DNA from: Anaeramoeba flamelloides
Taxonomy: Eukaryota; Metamonada; Anaeramoebidae
DNA: 64,000 nucleotides
Assembly (NCBI GenBank): GCA_027625915.1
Contig: JANTQA010000060.1
Location: 3,038,001 to 3,102,000 of the forward strand
Direction of reading: 5' to 3'
Under the pieces are notes generated by a model. It was not told the DNA's origin and did no database searches. It worked only from the letters and a program-made list of their open reading frames with translations. Below, piece by piece: positions 1 to 12,200 of the stretch; position 1 is the first letter of the stretch, and each line of letters starts with the position of its first letter. A program made the translations under genes and the position numbers.

Positions 1-374
1 ACCGTGAAATTTTTTCAATATCAAATTTTGATGTTGATATAGATTTTTTCACAATCTAAGAATATGAGAATAATAAATCTCATATTGAAAAAAAAAATTC
101 TTCAATGGGATAATATTCAGAAATTATCTGATTTTCAAAAAATAAATTTTCAGTTCCCAACCTGACTCTAAACATCGAAAATTCATTAAGAAACTATAGA
201 AAATTTCCTCTCTAAAAAAATGAATTTATTTTTCGATCACATTCGAAGAATATTTTTCATCTCAACTTATTAATGGAAAAATATTTTCAATATGAGATTT
301 ATTATTCTCATATTCCTAGATTGTGAAAAAATCTATATCAACATCAAAATTTGATATTGAAAAAATTTCACGGT
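1..374. mobile_element. Foldback/MITE-like element with ~92-bp terminal inverted repeats
   Basis: The first ~92 bases, beginning ACCGTGAAATTTTTTCAAT, recur as reverse complement at about 283-374 with roughly one mismatch. About 190 bp of unique AT-rich sequence lies between the arms. No coding sequence is present. The left end coincides with the window edge, so the true end and the target duplication cannot be read. The near-identity of the arms suggests a young insertion or ongoing gene conversion (inference). Confidence 0.75.
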
Positions 375-674
375 AGCCTTGGAACAGCTGTATTTTTAAT
401 TTTTATCTAAAATAAAAAAATGTATCGTCAAATCCTCTAATGTCTGATCAAAAATTTAAAAATTTGTTTTTTGAAATTTTTTAACAAATCTTTTCTTTTT
501 TTCTTCTTTTTTTCAAATAATACATAATCTGTTCTTAAAGACATAATATTTATTATTCGATAAAAAAAAAAAAAAAAAAAAATTAAAGCTGTTGGTAAAA
601 AAACATAGAAAAGAGTTTATTAAATAACAAATTAAGCATTAAACATTGTAAAAGCAAGAATAAAATACATTTAT
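375..674. other. Gene-free AT-rich spacer
   Basis: This is downstream of the stop codon of the minus-strand OB-fold gene. It holds homopolymer A and T runs, including a run of about 20 A near 562-581. I see no gene, and it probably contains the 3' UTR. Confidence 0.5.
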
Positions 675-1734
675 TTATACTAGAGAAATAAAATCAATTC
701 GCTTTTTGATATGCAATTGTGTCTGAAGAATACTATAAGAAAATCCAACTAAAATTTTATTTTCAATTGCATTTTCTAAAATTGAGGTTTTGAAGTGTTC
801 CCATAAAAGAGCATGAATTACTGTTTCTGTTTTTTTTTCTAGAATTTTAATAATATACATTTTTTCTGTTTTTGATTGATCCAACTTGACATTTGAATAA
901 GGATAACACCCTTTACATTGCCACTTACCATTGTTTAGGGATTTTACAATTCTTCCACAACATTTATCTTTTATAAATATATAGATATATATATATGTAT
1001 ATATTTATATATAAAGAAAAAAAAATTAATGAATTAATATTTGAAGAAAATCAAGATCTTGGAAGAAAATAATAAAAGAATGAAAACTTACGTAATTGAA
1101 CTGCAGAGGGTTTTAATTCCATAGGTGTGCCAATTATATAATTAAGATCATTTTTTTCTGAAACGGAAAAATCTCTAAATAAATTATAAGTCATTAATAA
1201 TCCAGGAAGTAATGTTACTATTTTTTTTTTATTTTGTTTATTTATTTTATTTTATTTGTTTATATTAAATAATATTTAAATTTTACTCAATTGGATTCAA
1301 AAAAAGAAAAAATCAATCTAAAGCAAATTCTTCTCAAAATTAAAGACTTATATATTCTATCATTTTATAAGGGTGAACTTTTAGAAAGTCCATAGTTCTT
1401 TTGGAAATATTTTTTTTGTGTTTAATTTTCAAATTTTTTTTTTTTTTAGTGATTAAAAAAAGACAATTGAAAAAATTCAAAATATGTAATTCAAATTTAT
1501 CAGAATATAAATTTGCAAAATATTAGTTCTTTATTGATATAATCATTGAAAATGAGACAACTAAGAGTTATATTTTATATTTAATTTATTTTAATTTGCT
1601 GTTGTAAAAAAAAATTGAGATATTACAAAAAATAGTGATTTTTTTTTTTTCAATTTGATTGACAACATTAGTAAAAGTGTTAAAATTGGATTTTAAAGGT
1701 TAACTTAAGAAGGACAATTCAATTCATATATGTT

Positions 1735-1770
<36 letters not shown>

Positions 1771-3823
1771 CTAAAATTCAAAATTTTCCACACAGTTAAA
1801 ACAGTCCAAATTACCACAAAAACAGAATTTCATTCAAATTGGAAACAATTCTGATTATTTTTCAAATATGAAAATCATTTTTTCATCTTTAGTTTTTTAT
1901 TTTCATTTAATTTTTTTGAATTATGTAACCTGTTTCATTCGATCAAAATCTTTTTCGAACAGTCGATATTAGGTTAAAGTTGGGTTCTTCAAAAAAGAAG
2001 AACCCAAATAAAATTAGTTGATAGTATCTTAACCCCTGATTGTTCAATATTCCTCATAGAATTTAAACAAATTTAGCAAATCAATTTTTTTGTTGCTCTC
2101 TTTCAAAATTTTTCATACACACTTGATTTATTATTATGGATATTTATTTATTTTTTTGTTTTGTGAGTATTGTAATTTCTAAACAAGTGTTAACATTTCA
2201 ATTAGTGGATAGGTTCTAATTTTTTATTTCTTCTCAAATTTGATTAAATAAGATTTTTTTTTTCAAAAATTGAATTTTGGCGTGCTAAAAATTTTGAATT
2301 GGACTTTATGTATATGTGTGACAGATTGTGAAGATTTTGTTTTGATTGTTCATTGATTTTTAATCCTAAAGGAAAATAGAAACAAAATAAAGAATAGAAA
2401 AATCAAAAATGTAAAGAATAAAATGATTACATTGAATTATTTGTGATTTTTCTTCGAGGTAGACTTGAGTAATACCATTCCTATCTTTTTCATTAAATTT
2501 ATTTGTTTTAATATTTTCAATAAAAACGTAGTTACCAACCAAAATGGGTTTTTGTGTTAAAAAAAAGATTTTTTGTGAAACAAAATCCATAAGAGTGATT
2601 TTATAGTTATTTTTATTTAAATCGGTTTTTTGGGAGTCTACAACCTTGCCAACAAAGCTAATGTTAAACATTTTTTTGGTTAGATCCCGTACGGGGATAA
2701 TTTCTGGGAAATATGACATGTCCTTTTCTGATTGCTCGTTTATGGGAACATTAAACTCAACTTTTTTGATTTTCTTTTTGCTTGTTGCTTTGAGAGATGT
2801 TGAAATCACCTTTTCTGTTTGAAGTTCTTTGGCTGCCAAATAAAAGATAATATCGTCGGTGACACGTACAATGCCATTAGGTTCGTATAACGGTAAATTT
2901 TTGATATTTTCAATGACAAGGTGATCGCCAACTTTAAATAGCCTTGCCAGTTTACAATCGTTCTCATAGAAAACGATCGTAGCTTGCCCGCCTGTAACCA
3001 AATCTTGGACTCTGATAATTCGGCTTTGATATGTGCCGTTTTTATCGGTTTGTGGGTGAATTGGTTCTATGAGAAAGACCTTGACAGATGCTCTTGATCC
3101 TATACTGAGCTTAAATTGTTGCTGCTGCTGCTGCTGCTGCTGCTGTTGTTGTTGTTTCTCGTTTTCTTCTTGTAAAATGCGAATTTCTTTTTGTATCAAC
3201 TTTTCCTCCGAAGAAGTAAGCTCAAGAACAAGTATTTTGGTCGGAAGAATCCTTGAATGAGAAATTGAACTAAACAATTTACAATCACCAATCCTTAATG
3301 TTCGACCAATAAATTCAAAATTCGTGTTTAGCAAATGATGGAAACTTGAATGAAGATACATTTTCACCGATCCAATACCTGTTTTTCCAAAATCTACCAA
3401 ATTTAATAAAAAGGTTTTTTCTGTATTAGGTGGTGTAACCACTTCTTTCACTAAGACAATTAAAATTGTTTCGCTAATTGCTTCGTTGTTTAACAGATAC
3501 TCGAGATTCACGAGCGATGCCTTGTTTTGTATTGAGGATGTTAATGGAGTTTTTTTTTCACTCCACTTCTGTTGGACTTCTGATTCGAGCACACCCCTTG
3601 AGACACCAAATGGGTACTCTGTTAATAGCGAAAGAACAGCGCTAAGTACAAAATTGTATGACGGCAAAAGCAAATCTGAGGTTAGATCATTATTAACTAA
3701 ACTTTCATTACTTAAATATGATTCGTTTGTATAGGCTGAATCAATTTCATCTATTTCCGCTCTTTTTTGATTATAAAGCTTTATTTCTTCCCAAATATGA
3801 TTTATAAATAGCACAAAATTCAT
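675..3823 (-). CDS. Multi-OB-fold protein with C-terminal zinc ribbon (RPA70/SHLD2/CTC1-like), three exons
   Basis: I model exons 2431-3823, 1092-1217 and 675-967, separated by GT-AG introns of 1213 and 124 bp. The coding lengths 1393+126+293 sum to 1812 nt, exactly 604 codons, giving 603 aa; human RPA70 is about 616. Residues ~110-220 resemble an RPA70 N-terminal OB fold. A polyQ linker follows at ~228-242. Two further OB-like blocks lie at ~250-340 and ~375-470. The C-terminal exon carries a cysteine pair, KCCGRIV, then WQCKGC, like the zinc ribbon inside RPA70 DBD-C. The first Cys pair is adjacent rather than spaced, and the last OB fold is short. A segment with LLPG before the ribbon is more reminiscent of CTC1 or SHLD2 than RPA70. 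A role in ssDNA binding during repair, replication or telomere work is inferred; which family member it is remains open. The start is the first Met of a long open frame. Confidence 0.65.
1736..1767. repeat. (TG)n microsatellite
   Basis: About 16 uninterrupted TG units lie inside the long intron of the OB-fold gene. A second TG tract lies at 44693-44714, in the spacer of a large foldback element. Confidence 0.95.
1790..2290 (+). repeat. Dispersed ~500-bp repeat family A, copy 1
   Basis: It shares ordered blocks with 39660-40160, including a segment beginning GAATTTCATTCAAATTGGAA-like sequence, ATGAAAATCATTTTTTCAT, a (T)GATGGTATCT-like block and TTTTGTGAGTATTGTAATTT. A third, more diverged copy is at 17480-18000. 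All three are in the same orientation. There is no open frame. No terminal repeats were recognised, so the class is unknown. Confidence 0.7.
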
Positions 3824-4038
3824 CGAGAAACGAAAGAGTAAAAGGATAAAAAATGATTATTTTTGAATCATTTCACAACTAAAATACCACAAAAATTGTG
3901 GTCACCTTTTTAAACTGAAAACAGTTTTGTTTTTTTAATACTGTTGCAAAATTTAAAAGGAATTACACTATCAAAATTCAACAACTTTCAATTTAAAAGT
4001 TTTTAAAGTCAAACTTTTAAAAACAATTTATAATTTAA

Positions 4039-4973
4039 GGGACTAGTCTATATTAAATTTTTTTAGGTAAATTTAATAGAGATTTAGAATTTTTTTTGCC
4101 AATTACTTAGATTTGAAATCAAAGTGAAAAACTTCTTCGTATAGTAATGAAATCTCGATAAATGACATTCATTAAATTTAGTTATTGTTTTTATAGAAAT
4201 AAAAAATTTTTGCATTTTTACACTTTTTTTGAAAGTTGCTTTTTTTCAACTTTTAGCAAAAATAAAAAAAAAAAAAAAAAAATATGAACAAGAAAGCAAA
4301 ACCTTGTTATGTTTGTGGAAGACCTACAAAAAATAGTTTGAAAAATAAACCTGAAAGGTTTTTTTTGGATTTGCATGAAAACATAGTTTGATTCCAAAAA
4401 AATATACAATATATGCTTTACTCTTAATAAAAGATTTTCTTTTTTTATATTGTACCATTCTTTTTTTTTCATGAATCTACTTTTTCAGTTTACACTCTTT
4501 TTTTTTTGTTGAATTTGAAGTTTTTTTAAGTGTTCCCAAATTACCATCCCAAAAGTTTTTGTCCGAGGCAAAAAAAATCAAAGAAAATAATAAGAACTAT
4601 TTTTTTAAAAAGTAATTATTGATAAAACAAATCGAGTTCTTTATAGAGTCAAGTTGGATAAATAGAAGTGAAGGAGAAAATATTTACCAGTTTTAAATTA
4701 TTTTTTCGTTTTTAAAAAAGAGAATAAATATTATTTTTGAGAAAATAATTAAATCCAAAATTAATCAAAAAATTCTCATCCTTTCAAGATCTTTTTTTTT
4801 AAAAAAATTTTTAAAAGTCACTTTTTTTGACAGAATTGTAAAATTTTAAAAAAACGAGAACTAAAACTTCTAACGTTAAAAAAACCTGTCTATTTTCAAT
4901 TCTAAACATATTTAAAGATAAGGATTCCTTATTTAGTTATTGGTTAAAAACAAAAATAATAGAGAATAGTCCC
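4039..4973. mobile_element. TTAA-flanked terminal-inverted-repeat element, family TTAA-1
   Basis: The left end reads TTAA|GGGACTAGTCTATATTA. The right end is TATTCTC-related sequence closing in TAGTCCC|CTAA, so both ends are GGGACTA in inverted orientation with TTAA or one-base-off TTAA outside. Sub-terminal blocks (GCCAATTACTTAG near the left end; AAGGATTCCTTATTTAG near the right) recur at 33819-34000 and 60461-60630. TTAA target preference is typical of piggyBac-type elements (family knowledge). No transposase frame is visible, so it is non-autonomous. Confidence 0.7.
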
Positions 4974-6479
4974 CTAAACAACTTTCAGCTTTCCGGTTTT
5001 CATAAAAAGAGTTTCAGGTTATTCAAAGTTGTTCAAATATTTATCTTATAACTTTCAATTCGTTTTAATTCAATTCAAATGTGTGTCTCTTGTTAATTTA
5101 GTATTTATTTTTATCCTTTTTGGGTTTTTTAAAGTTTGTATAAAGTATTTGAGATTTGAAAAAAACTGAAAGAATATCAGAGACTGAAATCTTGAAGACT
5201 GTCAGGTTGAAAGTTCTACAAAGTCTTGAAAGTATTTGTATGGATTGGTTTATTCATGTTGTGTTCAAATACAAAAGATCTTAAGTTGTTTACTCTTTTA
5301 GAGCATTTTTTTCTTTTAAAAGTGTTGGAACATTTTTTGAAATTTACTGAAAAAGTTTGAGACCTTTAAATACTTCAAGCTTTCAAAAAGTAATCTATTT
5401 TTGAAAATAGAATTTTTTCTTTTTTGCTGTTATTCGATGATTGAATTAATCAAATAAATTGAAGAATTCTATTGATTAAATAGATGGGAAACAAGAAATA
5501 TTTTCTCTTCTAAGAGATAGTAGAGTCATAGTCTTTATGAAAAATTATCTTTAGAAATCCTAGATTTAAAGATTTTAATCACAATTATTGATTATAGTCT
5601 GGTTTGAAATATATTATTAAGGTACCAATATCCATTGGGGTTAAGATAGGGCACTTACATAAAGTGATCTATCTATTCTTAAAAATCATCGTACCATTCT
5701 AAAAAGTGCCTTATATGTCCTTAATATAAAAAAGCACTATTATTTTCTGATTAATATTTTTCGAAATCTAGCTTTATAAAAAAATTCAATTAATCAATGT
5801 GATAAAATTTTTTAGAATCAAACAATCTCAACTTCCGAATAACGAAAATATTTTTTAAAATTCGTGTGTACATTTTTATTTTTTTTTTTTTGAACAATTG
5901 GGGTTGAGGAAAATTTGAAATCAGAGAATAAGTTAATATATTAAATTACAAGATTTTTCCAGAGAGTTTATCTTTTTTAAATAAATTTTTTTTCTAGGGC
6001 AATATGGAGGAACTAAAAAACCCTCCCTTAAACAATAAAAAAAATAAATAAAAAAAATAACTTTTAATTTAGAATTTGTTTTAGTAAATGAGTTAAAATA
6101 AGATATTGAATATAAAAATATACATAATGTTAAGTTTGAATTCAATAATTTTGGCAAAAAATGTTTTCAAGAAAAAGCTAAATGGAAACTTTGTTTATTT
6201 TAATTTTTTCGTAAAGTTTTTCTAAATTTTTTTAATGAAGAGTATTTGATCTTTTTTCCATTTTTAGTGTTTTTGGGTCGTAGGGTCATATTCTCCAATG
6301 TTTAAAAATAAATCAATTTTTACCTTAAAAAAAGTTTCAGTTTTTCTAAAACATATATTTCAATAATAACAACCTTGGATATAAAAACTAGATATTTTTC
6401 CAAAATTTTTACTTGCTTCATAATGTTATTGGAAGTAACTTTGATTGGTTATCATATATACTTATCAAAAAATTTCTTA

Positions 6480-6588
6480 AATTTTGGAATGAGAATCATT
6501 TTTTCTGAATTTCACAAATTTTGTAATGCTTTCCAGAATCGGTCAAATTTTCAAATTTTTTTTTTTTTTCTTTTTTTCCTTTCCTTTT

Positions 6589-6623
<35 letters not shown>

Positions 6624-7020
6624 ATATTCTTTTTTTTTTTCATACTTTTTAAAGTCAATAAAATCAAGTTTGAAAAAAAAAAAAAGATATTTTAAAAGAC
6701 AAATAATCATTTAAAAAATTTCAACAGTGTCGGGTCTATTAAAATGAATTTAATTATTAGTAAAAAATATTCTTGTTAAACTTTTTTGAAGTAAATGTTT
6801 CAAAAAATAAAAAATCTGTAATACTCTTTTCAAAAATTGATACTCGCTTTTGTTTTCGTTCTTGATTTTAATATTTTGTCTTAATTTTTAAAATATCAGG
6901 TTTTTATATATTTTAGAATGATTTAAAAGCGAATAATGAATCAGATTTTAATTATTAGTTGTTCTTGAATATGGAAGAATATATTTTTTTTTCAATTTAT
7001 TATTTCAGGTAACTGAAAAT
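6480..7020 (+). repeat. Dispersed ~540-bp repeat family B, copy 1
   Basis: It shares blocks with 57740-58290 (same orientation) and with 28960-29525 (opposite orientation). Shared landmarks are GAATCATTTTTTCT, a long pyrimidine tract, TTATTAGTAAAAAATATTC, and TAATTATTAGTTGTTCTTGA near the right end. A 23-plus T-run lies inside. No coding sequence is present. Confidence 0.7.
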
Positions 7021-7291
7021 TTTTGAAATGGGGTTTTCTTAAAAAAAATTCTCCTGGCTTTATAATGTAATTAAACTGTTAGTAATGATTGTTATTCAAT
7101 AAATCATACATTTCAATGTTAAAATAAATAAAAAAAATGAAAACAATAGATTTAATATATGTAAAACAAACAAACAAAAATTACGTTTATCTTATTTATT
7201 AATTTCAAAACAATATGATAACCTTTAATAATAGTATTTTTTTAAAAATAAAAAAAAAAAAATTTAAAATAATAAGAAAAGTAAAGAATAT

Positions 7292-9226
7292 TTAATATTT
7301 TACTTTTTCGTTGTTATCTATTTTTTCATTTCCTTGATTTGATTCTATACCAAAAGTGGAAATTTTCACGAGATAAAATAATTGTTCGATTTCTTTTGAT
7401 TTTTCAGTTAAAGTATATAAGTGTTTATTATATTTAGGATTTTGAAACAATTCAACAAAAAGGACTAAGCACCCCCAGGGATGAGGTTTACTGCCAATTA
7501 ACCGTTCTATTAATACTCTAATTATAAGTTCTCTTAATTCAACTGAATTGAATTGTTCGAATAAATATAATATTATACAATAGCACAAATAAGTATGAGA
7601 ATTTGGATATCTTAAATTATTGATTAATGAATTGATTAATAGATATTTTCCTTTAATTGTCCAATTATTAAATAAATATGAAAAAATGTATAAAGTCTTT
7701 GGATAAAGAAGCGATTTGTTTTTGATATTGGGATTGTTTGTTAAATTGATTGTTTTGGTGCACAAATATAAAACAAAGGAATTTAATAAAGGGGTATTGT
7801 ATCTATCAAAATTCAAATGGCTAATTATTCTTCTATTTTCATTTTCATTTTCATTTTTAACATCTTTGTGTTTATAATTTGTATTAGCTTTATTTAAAAA
7901 TATCTTGTTTTTTAGCAAATTATCGCAAAATTTAACATCCAATTCCGTATTGAAATAAAAATCATCAGTATCTAGTATTAAACTGCTGTCTTCCAATATT
8001 GATATAAAATCGGAATTTATTATCGGGTTCAAATTAATTTCTTCTAATAAATCAATTTTAAAATTGGAAGTTAAAGGATTTATTAACTTAATGTTTTGTG
8101 GGGAAGCAGATAGAATAAAGTTTTTTAATTGAACACATTTTATTGGGATTATATTACAAAAGCTAAAATAATACTGATCCAAAAATTCTGGAAAATCATG
8201 CAATAATACTAATAAAAATCTCAATGTCGCTTTATATAATTTTTTAATTGGCTTGGCTAATATGTTCGTATTAATATTAAGATTTTGATCATTCTCATTT
8301 CCTTTCTTATTCACATTCACATTCTGATTCACATTCACATTCTGATTCTGGTTTGTGTTATTGATTTTTGTATTTTTTTGATTATTGTTATTTAAAAATA
8401 TATTTAAAAATTCAAATAAATGAATTAATAAATTTTTAAAAATTTCAAATCCATTAATAGATTTATTTGTTAATAAATTAACAAAAAAATTTTGTTCTAA
8501 AATTAATTCAAACCAAGCAAAAACAAATGAAGGGTAACTTGTTGGCTTTAATGAAGAATAGCATTTGACATAAATCATCATAATTTCCTTCAATATTTCT
8601 TCTGGAAAGTCATTATTACAGATTAATAATAATAATTTTGATAAAATTCTTTGATAAGGCAAAAAATTCATTTCCTTTTCATTTTCTTTGATTTGAAGAT
8701 CAACAAATCTAAATACAGAGGTTAAAACATATTTAATCACTTCACTTTCATTCAACCCTTCTTCGGAACTTGGGAAAGTTGTTAGTAACATTAAAACCAT
8801 TTGACAATAATAATCAATTACTTGGAATTCTGATTCTTCTTTATCTTTATCATCATCGTCATCTTCTTCATTATTATTAGTACTAGTATTAATATTTTCA
8901 TTATCTTTATTGATATTTAATAAAAATTGATTTTCATTATTTAATTGCTTTGGTGTTGAATTGTGTTGGAAATAATCATTAATACATATTTCTGTAATAA
9001 CCAAGAAAAAAGAATAACCATAATTCATGATAATTGTTTTTAAATTATTTAATAATATTAATAAATTTTCTTTATTATTATTTATTAGATTTGGATTGAA
9101 TATTAAATTAAGGTATTTATTAAAAATCAAAATAAATTCTTTAAATAATTCTTGTTGTGATTCAAATGAATTTTCATTAATGTTGTTTTGATTTTTATTT
9201 TGATCTTGAAAAATGTTTTCTTTCAT

Positions 9227-9258
<32 letters not shown>

Positions 9259-12200
9259 GCATATACTGGTATTGATCTTGTTGCTGCTGTTCGGATTGTT
9301 GTCGTAAAATTTCCAATTGTTTTATTTGTTGCTGTTGCTGCTGCTGTTGCTGTTGTAAAATTTCCAATTCTTTTTGATGAACTATATCTCCTTGTTCTGT
9401 TTCTTTTCCTTGTAGTTGATCCTTTTCTTGTTGTTTTTGTCGAAGGTGATGAAGTTGCAATATTTTAATATTATTCACTAATTCTGGTAATTTATATTTA
9501 TAAAACAACTGTATTAATTGTTTGATGTAATTATTAAAATTCTTATTTGTGTTGTTATTATTATTATCTAAAAAATTTTTGTGAATTTGAAAAGTAATTT
9601 CTTCAATTTTATTACATACATTTGGTAAATTTATGATCGTATCAAAATTATTTTGAAAGAAACATTTTTGTACAAAATTAAGAATAAATTCAATAATTAT
9701 TAAATTATTATTATTTTCATTATTATTTAAATTTTGGATTAAATAGATATCAATTAATTTTAAAGACATCAAATTTTCATTTATTAATAAAAATATTAAA
9801 TTTGGATCCAAAATTTGATTTTTCAGAATAATTATTTTAGTTATTAGATTAACAATTAATTCTTGATAATGATTTTTTAATATTAAAAAAATTTGCAAAT
9901 ATAAATTCAGGAAAAATTGAGAAAAATATATTAATTGATTATTTAATGAATCTTGATCAAAATTATTTTGTTGATAATTTGAATTTTTATTATTATTTTT
10001 TTTGTTTTCTTGTAATTTTAATAATTCTTGCTCTTGTAATTCGGTGATTATTTGTTCGAGTTGTAATATTGAATTTAGTAAGAATTTTATTGTTAATTTG
10101 ATTGATTTTTTTTGTAAATTGTATTTAATGATCATATTTGGAATAAATTTAATAATTTCGATTAATTTTTCTTTTTGGGAAATAATTCCAGTTTTCAAAA
10201 ATTCTTCTTTTAATTTCATTATTAATTCATCAAGTCGATATCCCCAACCATTAAGTATCTCAATGTATTTTTCAAAGCTTAAATTTGTTAATTCATATTC
10301 ATTCTCATTATTATTATTACTATTAGTATTATTGTTTAAATTAGTATTAATATTAATATTATTATTATTATTATTACTGCCACGTTTTTCCATGTTTTCA
10401 TTTTGCTTGTAATTATCTTGATCATTTTCATCATCATCATCATTATCATTATCTTTTGTAAAATTAGCAATATTTTCATAAGCATTATAAATCGAATAAT
10501 GATAGGAATGTAAATTCCCATTTCTAGGTATTAATTCTGGTGACAGTTTTAAAATGATGTCTGATTCCTGTAAAAAGTCAGTATTGATATATGGTTGATT
10601 ATAATTCATGCCATCGATTCTTAATTTGTAATCTTCAATCAATAATGTATCTATTTGATTTATTGCTTCCTTTTTAGTGATACTTTCAATAAATTGATAA
10701 GTAAGATTAATATTATCTTGGTAAATATTTAAAATAATTTGTTGGATTAAATCTTCGTTTGTAATAATTGTTGAAAAAAATTGTGTAAATGATTCAGAAA
10801 TACTAACTTTTAATGGTTCTTTGGAAGTGACATGGGCTAAACTTGTTGATAGCTTACTTACCATTAAATGTGCTGAATTGATGATTTTTTCGGGGTTTGA
10901 TTCTAAGGCAAAGTCTTTTGTAATCAATTCTTTGGTTGTTTGGCATGCGATCATAACAGATCTTTTAATCACTGGTAAAAGAATATTTTGAATAGCAAAG
11001 GTAAATAAAAGAGGTATTTTAACAGTTAATTCTGGAAATTTTTGATAAATCAAATCATTTTTGCGAAGTTTGATTTTATCAGTAAATCCCACAATAAAAT
11101 TATTTGAATTTTCATTATCATCTTCTTGATTAACATTTTGTTCATTTAAATTTTGGTTAACCCTTTTTTCATTATTCCCAGTATCAGTATTAAGATTTTC
11201 TAAAATTGAATTTTCATCACTATTGATATTAATTATTGTATTTGTATTATTTTCATTTTGATTTCTATTATTATTTTCATTATTATAATCAACATTATCA
11301 TTTTGTTGATAATTATTATTATTTCCTTGAATAATATCCGTTTGTTTGTCAAGATTATTTTTTTTATTTTTTTTTGAAAAATCGTTATTCTTTTCAAAAT
11401 TTGGAGGTTTTATTGTTTGAAGAAAGTTCTTATTATTTTGTAATTCATCCGGACTAATGTCCAAATGCTCAAATAAACCATTTATTGAAAATTTAATATT
11501 CATTTTCAAATTTGGTAGATTTTTAATTTCGTTTAATAAATTTAACATTTCTATTAACGAATCTTCATTATTTGACAAATTAATTTTTCTTGTACCCTTT
11601 ATTGAAAACAATATATTTGCAATAAATGGAATTACTGCTCTCATTTTGCCGTTTTGATAAGAGTCTATGATAATTGATTTTAAATTTAATTCTTTTTCAG
11701 TTATTAACTTATTTTTGGAATGAGTAATTTTGCCCAGCCAAAAGCCCAAATTTTTTAAAATTGTTCTCTCATTCATACTAGCTAATAACTTTTCAGAATT
11801 TAAAACCATTCTTACATTTTTATAAGTAAAATCCAATATTAATTCATCTAATTTTTTTGATCCTAATTTTGTTAAAAATTGGAGATATAACTCATGATAA
11901 TTATTTTCAATAGAAATTCTTTTGATAACAAAATATCTTGCAAACCATTTAAAATATTTTCCCACAAGTAGTTTTCTATATTCTTCTACTTTATTGTCAA
12001 TATTTTCGATTGTTAAATTATTCAACAAAAAGAATAATTTTGTTTCAGTTTCTTCATCTGGATTTTCAATTGTTTCATCATTTAAAGTTCCACTAATTAA
12101 AGTTTCGATATCTAAAGATGATAAATTTATACCCCCTAAATTTATATCATCTCTTTCAAGACTTGGTTGATTTAAATCATCAAATTGCTTTATTAGAGTC

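Larger units (their letters stand above)
1218..2430 (-). other. 1.2-kb intron of the OB-fold gene, containing a dispersed repeat
   Basis: The donor reads CAAT|GTAATC and the acceptor lies at the end of an A-run followed by TAG. Both flanks are phase 1, and joining them keeps the frame open. The intron holds a (TG)n tract and a ~500-bp dispersed repeat (1790-2290), so most of its length is repeat-derived. Confidence 0.6.
3824..7291. other. Intergenic region between the 5' end of the OB-fold gene and the 3' end of NOT1
   Basis: No credible gene was seen. The region holds a 935-bp TTAA-flanked element at 4039-4973 and a family-B dispersed repeat at about 6480-7020. The short frames present are low-complexity Phe/Lys readings of homopolymer tracts. 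The first ~200 bp upstream of 3823 should contain the OB-fold gene promoter. Confidence 0.5.

Noticed and set aside
3069-3260. Plus-strand frame with a poly-Cys run
   Set aside because: It is the antisense reading of the CAG/CAA polyQ tract in the OB-fold gene.
10002-10412. 136-codon plus-strand frame rich in Leu and Ser
   Set aside because: It is the antisense shadow of poly-Asn tracts in the NOT1 exon.
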